Below are positions 59,137 to 64,000 of a stretch of 64,000 nt of DNA, piece after piece. The number at the start of each line of letters is the position of its first letter. Position 1 is the first letter of the stretch. Where the stretch lies: positions 40,271 through 104,270 of the forward strand of contig QNGE01001269.1 in the NCBI GenBank assembly GCA_008508345.1, written 5' to 3'. The translations under genes were made by a program, and so were the position numbers. This stretch comes from Paragonimus westermani (taxonomy: Eukaryota > Platyhelminthes > Trematoda > Plagiorchiida > Troglotrematidae). A model generated the notes under the pieces. It made no database searches. It was given only the letters and a program-made list of their open reading frames with translations, and was not told where the DNA came from.

Positions 59137-61048
59137 TCACTTACGTTTGCCGATGACGTCTGTGTTGTCATTTGCGAACACTTTCACTTGGACCCGCTTG
59201 CATGGGGTAACAACGCGAAGCCCATCTTCAGATGTATCATCAATGAATACTGGAGCTGCACACGGCCTGTGTTTTCGTTTCAACGTCGGAGTTGGCACCG
59301 TGTTTGAGGTCGATGCAACTGAACATGCATAGTTAATGATATCATAACTTACCCGGCGAGGAAGGTTGTAACTGCCCTGTGCAGAAGGGGCAGTGCGATA
59401 TGTCAGCATTATTCATGCACTCCACATGGAAAAATAACTGGTCCATATCGCGCCGATAACCATTCGTATTAACGGGGTTACCACAATATCCACAGGGCAC
59501 CCCCATGTGAACAATTTTCTCCCACCTTTGCTGTTTTGAATTGCACGACGGAAGAAGTGGGAAGTCTGTGTGTGGTGAGGCCGCCTTAGCTGTTTCAATG
59601 GACTGGTGCGTGAAAGCTATGATAGACTTGAAAACGCGGCTTCCTGTCCGGGGGTTTAGATCGTGCAGCTTGGCTGACCCGCATTAGCCACTCGCTGTGG
59701 AACCAAATTTTACTAATGGCCGTGGATAAGTGATCTCTCGGATGAGTGCGCTTCTTAAGTCGCCCATTCGCATTCTCCAGACGGTTGTTTGTCCGATTTC
59801 CGAAATGAACAACATCCGACTGTGCATGGATGGCCCACTTGGGCTTTATATACAGCCAATTGCACAAGAGATAGTTCATGAAGCTGGGGTCTGTTCACCG
59901 GATTATTGCAACATCACGGTTGAACCTGCGAAATGAATAGACAAAGGTGATCACTCACTCTTCAGAGTTGTTGCAAGTGGCCATGCGATGAAACAAATAC
60001 CGGCTTCTGAATGAATTCGTCTGGATGGTGATTATAAGGTTTATTACAACTTACATGTTTCCTCACAGTATCCCGAACATGGAAGTAACATAACATGATG
60101 TTGCACCCAAAGTCTACCCTTACTGCTCGCATTTGGGCCGCCATTTTATCCATCACAAACATTCTGACACGTATGTGTTCCCCCACAACCTCCCGGAATG
60201 TTTCGAACAAATGACACAGGGATGCGTAGTTCTCACTTCGTACATAGAATTACATCACGGGTTGTCCATGGCCCATGCCGTCTGTAACGAGGAACTAATA
60301 CAGTTTTAAACTACAGCGGCCAATGTGGAGTGATGTAGGACCTACTTGTTGCGGTTGGTCTAATGAGTGGCATCAACGTTCACCACGTCAGGGAACCGTC
60401 TGAATAACTGCTCTTGCTCTCTGCGTGCAAAACATATGTGCGTGTACATATTGCTGTCGTCTCTGATGGCACGCAGCACGCCGTTTATCTCTGTACGATC
60501 CAGGATTTGTGGCAGATTTTCTGCTACATTAGTGCACATTAACCCACTTACTTATCACTGGCGGTTTCAACCGATGACGGATGTTGCAAATATCCATGGT
60601 AGTTATATACTTGCCATAAACATCCGCAGCATGCTGCTTCAACTCAGCAGTTGGCGTGTTGTACTCAAAAAGATGTATTGAGTTGTTCACTTCACTGTAT
60701 GTAAGCCGACGAATCCTTGGATGGGCATCGTACAGCAAGGCAGTTAGGTCGTGATTGTGCTCCAACGTGAAAGAGCTAACAACCAACACGGTATTCCTCT
60801 TAACCACGTTAAATCGTGATTGACAGCATGTATCGCGGGAACTGTGCAATGAGAATTATGTGAACTGAACTCACTAAACACGTCATATGATCATACTTCA
60901 AGCGCCCACTGCCTGATTTCTTGCTTGAACCAAGCACATACAGAACATTGTAATCCTTCATGTACCGATCTAAGCAACTTTTGAACTCGCTGAAGCTAGC
61001 AAATTCGCGATCCTCAAAGACATCTTTGAAGCCTTGTAAATAATCCAT
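59137..61048 (-). pseudogene. Mutator-like (MULE) transposase gene with six micro-introns, decayed
   Basis: This encodes a cut-and-paste DNA transposase. Exons on the minus strand are 61048-60882, 60841-60552, 60520-60346, 60310-60055, 60006-59959, 59925-59353 and 59318-59137. The introns have GT...AG ends and are 40, 31, 35, 48, 33 and 34 nt long. Most joins keep the frame; entry to exon 5 is off by one base. Order of parts: a FLYWCH/FAR1-like zinc-binding region (CCQSRFNVV...LEHNHDL), the first catalytic Asp in FPDVVNVDATH (near 60370), FVMDKMAAQMRAV with the second Asp (near 60150), CYFHVRDTVRKH, then NNRLENANGRLK (near 59770) with the Glu. A C-terminal Cys/His cluster and a basic tail follow. 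In-frame stops occur near 60361, in exon 4 (two) and in exon 6, with a frameshift near 59640, so this copy is inactive. No terminal inverted repeats were recognised. Confidence 0.85.
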
Positions 61049-61049
61049 A

Positions 61050-62555
61050 ACCTAAAATAGAATATAAGATAACCTCGGTCAAATATTAATCACACGTGAA
61101 AAAATTCTTCATAAGATACTACATTTATACCGTCACAACACCTACCATCGCTAATTTCGATCTCGGCGCCAAATGAAGGACAAACTGATTTACGGTCGAC
61201 TAAAACAAATCTTTTCAACTTTCCTGATGCTGTCTGTCATGGAAATCGATGACTTTCACAGTCCTGGGCGATACCACGGAAATATCGTCCAGTGTTCAAT
61301 GATTTCTCATTTTATCGCCGTCTAACGGCAGATTTCACTCCCTGCGGGTAATTTTCATCAAGTCGCTGAAGTTAGTGCATGAAATTTCAAATTCCCCGCG
61401 CACTGATATGCTCAAAAAAACATTTCAGAACTCCACAGTTCGTTATTAACCCAATTCTCCTGCTAACTAGTTACTTGCTACAGTTGTGAACGTTGGACTG
61501 AAACCTCAGGAATCTTCGTGAAATCGTCGACACCATCGCGAAGGTCACCCTGGTGTTTTGATTTTTGGCGCGATGAATCAGGTGAATTATGATGAGATTG
61601 GGAAACAGTTCGCAACTCAATATTATCAAGCGTTGCAGACATGCCGGGCCTCGATTGGTGCTTTTTACCATGTATGTTCACATACGGCGAGCGAATCTTT
61701 TCTAGGAACAGGCTCGAATGACGTATGAGGGTGCTGAAGTTATTGGCCGAGAAAACATTTCACAAAAACTCCAGGTAATGAATTCACTTGAATTATATTT
61801 CTTCTCTCTAGGGAATTAAGTGTAACACTCTGCAGGTTGCTCTCACTAGCGTGGATACACATCCTTCTGATAATGCTTTACTCATTCTTGTCTGCGGCCA
61901 ATTAAAAGTAAGTTATCACCCATAGTTAGCACTCATTCATCTTTTTGTACACTGCACACCGCCGGTAACAAGGTGATTCATTTTGGAGCTTGAACACGAG
62001 GTTTTCCGCCGTCTTGTCTACATTGGAAAACTAACGAATGTCGATCAACGTGGGTTTTACGTGACACTCTCCACAATCACTTGGTCATTGTTCAGTGGTC
62101 AATGGTAGATTAGCGGGTGAGCTAAGGCAGTTATCTTGAGCCCCGTATCAAAATATTTCAGAGAACCTGGTGGTTTATCCGTTGAGGACATTATTGCAGG
62201 TAAATTCTTTCAGTGTGGACCATGCGGACACTCGGTTAGAGAAGTCCCAGGATGGACTGCCGGCTTTTTGTCAAACTTAGTTCCAACGAGGACTTGAAAA
62301 GGCACTCTCTGAGGAGATGACAGAATTTTGATGTGGGTGAAAAATTCGCGTGTGTTCATGCGCGACAGATGAATTCACGAGACGAGTACAGGACAAAAAT
62401 GGTCAGCTTGCACGCCACTTCACCCATGTAATAGCCAACTCTCCATACACTCACACCTACTCGGTGGCGGCAGACAAACCCATCTGGTCTTGGCTGCTCA
62501 CTTACTTACAAAGGGTTTCCCGGATCAGTGATAACAGTCCGCCTAGTCTCGTATA
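61050..62555. other. upstream of the MULE; no recognisable gene
   Basis: Holds the presumed promoter and terminal region of the MULE copy, but no inverted repeat of the 58.9-59.1 kb side was found by eye. ORFs are short and unassigned. Confidence 0.35.
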
Positions 62556-62559
62556 GGGC

Positions 62560-63660
62560 AAGGTAGGACCCTAGAGCCTGAGCATGTACACACCCAGTTC
62601 CTGCTTAGATGAAGACAAAGAAAAAGTTGTTTCAATGTAGCAGCAGATCCTGTTGGTGAATTAATTTTAGCGAGCAGTCTCGGGCAGTGGTGATGTGTCC
62701 TCAGCAATGAGCTGCCGTTGGGATGCAGGATCATTTAGGATACGATACGTTGGGATGGGGTACCTCCTCTGTGGTATGTCTACGTGTGAGAGTGCTTTAA
62801 GGTGGTTAAGCCTTGTGTGGTGGGCTGTCTATGCCGATTCGTGACTTGTTTTGTTGCACGGCGCTGGATGGTTTCAAGACTGAGGGGTCACTAGCATGGT
62901 AGGGGCACACTTACATGTTCACCTCAAGCAGGGACGGACGTACGACTCAATTTTGAAGAGTGGCGGGTGTGTGCCTCCGAGGTTCTTGTGAATAAACGTA
63001 GTCCGACGTTATCTTCCGGACACCTACTCACAACTAAGTTCGGTGTTTAGGTCTTTCGTGATAATGGTATCCAGACCCTTCTCGGCCTCAACAACGGGGA
63101 GGTGCACATTATTAATATGGTGCGAATGAGGGGGGTTATGCCGAATATGTAGAACTACATTTAGACTCAGTTGAAAAGATGAGATCATTCGGGATAACAG
63201 GTTGGTCCTCAGGTGTGGTTGTGATTCTCCACATTTCAGGGTCGTCGGAGTACAAAAACGGCGGAGAGGACGTTCGGGAGATTGCTGATGAACATTCTAA
63301 ACAGCAATGGCCCAAGCATGGACCTCTGACACTCCTACAGGGGCTGTGTCAATCCACACGCCAAAATACCAGCGCTGAGAGTAGCAAGCAAAAATAGGGT
63401 GATACCTGGAATACCAAAAGCTGGCAGTTTAACAATGGATATTGCGTGTTCTGCTCTGTCAGAAGCCTTGGTAAAATCCAGGAGTAGTACGTTGACAGCA
63501 TGACCGTCGTCGACTCTCAATTTAGTGATCTGTAGCAGTAAGTAGGCTGGTGCCTCAAGTGACCATTGCGGAACCCATGCTGGGCGTTCACCACTAGTGC
63601 ATTGCATTCTAAGTGGTGTCTGAGTGATGTAGCGCGCCTTTCCCTTGCCAAACGTCCTAA
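62560..63660 (-). pseudogene. CR1-type reverse transcriptase remnant (family C)
   Basis: On the minus strand from 63660 down there is a QHGFRNG block (near 63580), then motif A as VNVLLLDFTKASDR (near 63490) followed by KLPAFGIPG. A weak GPLLF-MFI-NLP block follows near 63300, then YSDDPEMWRI near 63245, where YADD has become YSDD. Further down are QRRATKQVT near 62850 and a C-terminal domain reaching about 62560. At least three frames are needed and stops are common. Sequence details differ from families A and B. RTE 3' copy 3 lies just upstream of its start. Confidence 0.75.
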
Positions 63661-63765
63661 TACTGCTAGACCTGGGTTCCTGCTATGCGGCTTCCCCTAG
63701 TCTAACTTGTGCGGAGACAAGAAAGACACGGTTGCGGTAAACATGATGTATTGCCGAAAACCAGT

Positions 63766-63780
63766 CATCATCATCATCAT
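63766..63780. repeat. (CAT)5, RTE 3' tail
   Basis: Five CAT units directly abutting AGACAGCAATACATCAGTGG, the same junction as at 1594/1595. Confidence 0.75.
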
Positions 63781-64000
63781 AGACAGCAATACATCAGTGG
63801 TTAACGCTAATGCTTAACTGCCACACAACCATGAAGAAAAAGCAAACCCTATATAGAAGGAGAGAAGGAAAAAGAAGGGGACGGGAAGGGACCTAACTAC
63901 TGAAAATAACTACGTCCATATTCAAACATTCAGCATCAAGGTGCCTACACCTTGCAAACAACACAACCGAGCTGCAAGTGAGAGTAAGGCGTCATCAGCG
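63781..64000 (-). mobile_element. RTE-type retrotransposon 3' end (copy 3), cut by window edge
   Basis: Very close to 1595-1800: the same CATGAAGAAAAAGCAAACCC, GGGAAGGGACCTAACTACTG and GGTGCCTACACCTTGCAAAC blocks. Beyond 63980 it matches the longer 5.2 kb copy (GTAAGGCGTCATCAGC against CTAAGGCGTTATCAGT), so the element continues past the window, where RT coding sequence may follow. Confidence 0.8.

Noticed and set aside
1..64000. CRISPR arrays, rRNA, tRNA and bacterial-type operons.
   Set aside because: No regularly spaced repeats, rRNA cores or convincing tRNA cloverleaves were seen; gene structure is eukaryotic.

Overview
The window looks like part of a flatworm (platyhelminth) nuclear genome, most likely a parasitic tapeworm or fluke. 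Three things suggest this: the mix of CR1/Jockey-type, RTE-type and Penelope-like retroelements; introns of only about 30-48 nt in both a housekeeping gene and a transposase; and the lack of any compact operon layout. The assignment is an inference, because no rRNA or other marker gene is present. One assembly gap (22549-23092) and one single-N join (11053) interrupt the sequence.

Only one convincing host gene is visible. On the minus strand at 14925-15311 lie the first two coding exons of a mitochondrial pyruvate dehydrogenase complex subunit with a lipoyl domain. It matches the E3-binding protein PDHX better than DLAT. The two exons are joined by a 33-nt intron. The gene then runs into an intron that appears to have received an intact, antisense CR1-like retrotransposon (about 11.59-14.82 kb). 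No further exon was recognised within the window.

Almost everything else that can be recognised is mobile DNA in several stages of decay. CR1-like family A has one copy with an intact 995-residue ORF2 (11.6-14.6 kb), an internally deleted minus-strand copy (52.9-54.6 kb) and a 5'-truncated degenerate copy (55.6-58.2 kb). Other CR1-type reverse transcriptase remnants lie at 25.9-26.7 kb, 46.9-48.2 kb and 62.6-63.7 kb (minus). RTE-type remnants lie at 2.3-2.6, 5.2-6.6 and 8.2-8.6 kb, with two further 3' ends at 1.6 kb and at the right edge, the latter two directly against CAT/ATG repeats. Penelope-like elements with GIY-YIG endonuclease domains lie at 28.9-30.5 kb and 17.06-17.62 kb (minus). 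The first is bounded by an inverted copy of its own 3' end and a likely 12-bp target-site duplication. A Ty3/gypsy-type LTR element remnant is at 34.2-35.5 kb. A Mutator-like (MULE) transposase gene cut by six very short introns occupies 59.1-61.0 kb (minus).

Three unassigned dispersed or direct repeat families, three AT-rich ATAC/ACAT arrays, a short tandem duplication beside the MULE and a long palindrome around the assembly gap complete the picture. The stretches between them (much of 17.6-25.4, 26.7-28.9, 30.5-33.7, 36.7-44.9 and 48.2-52.9 kb) carry only short ORFs that I could not tell from chance. The most unusual system seen is the MULE with ultrashort introns and a C-terminal Cys/His cluster. 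The Penelope insertion structure and a pair of short dynein-light-chain-like coding segments come next.
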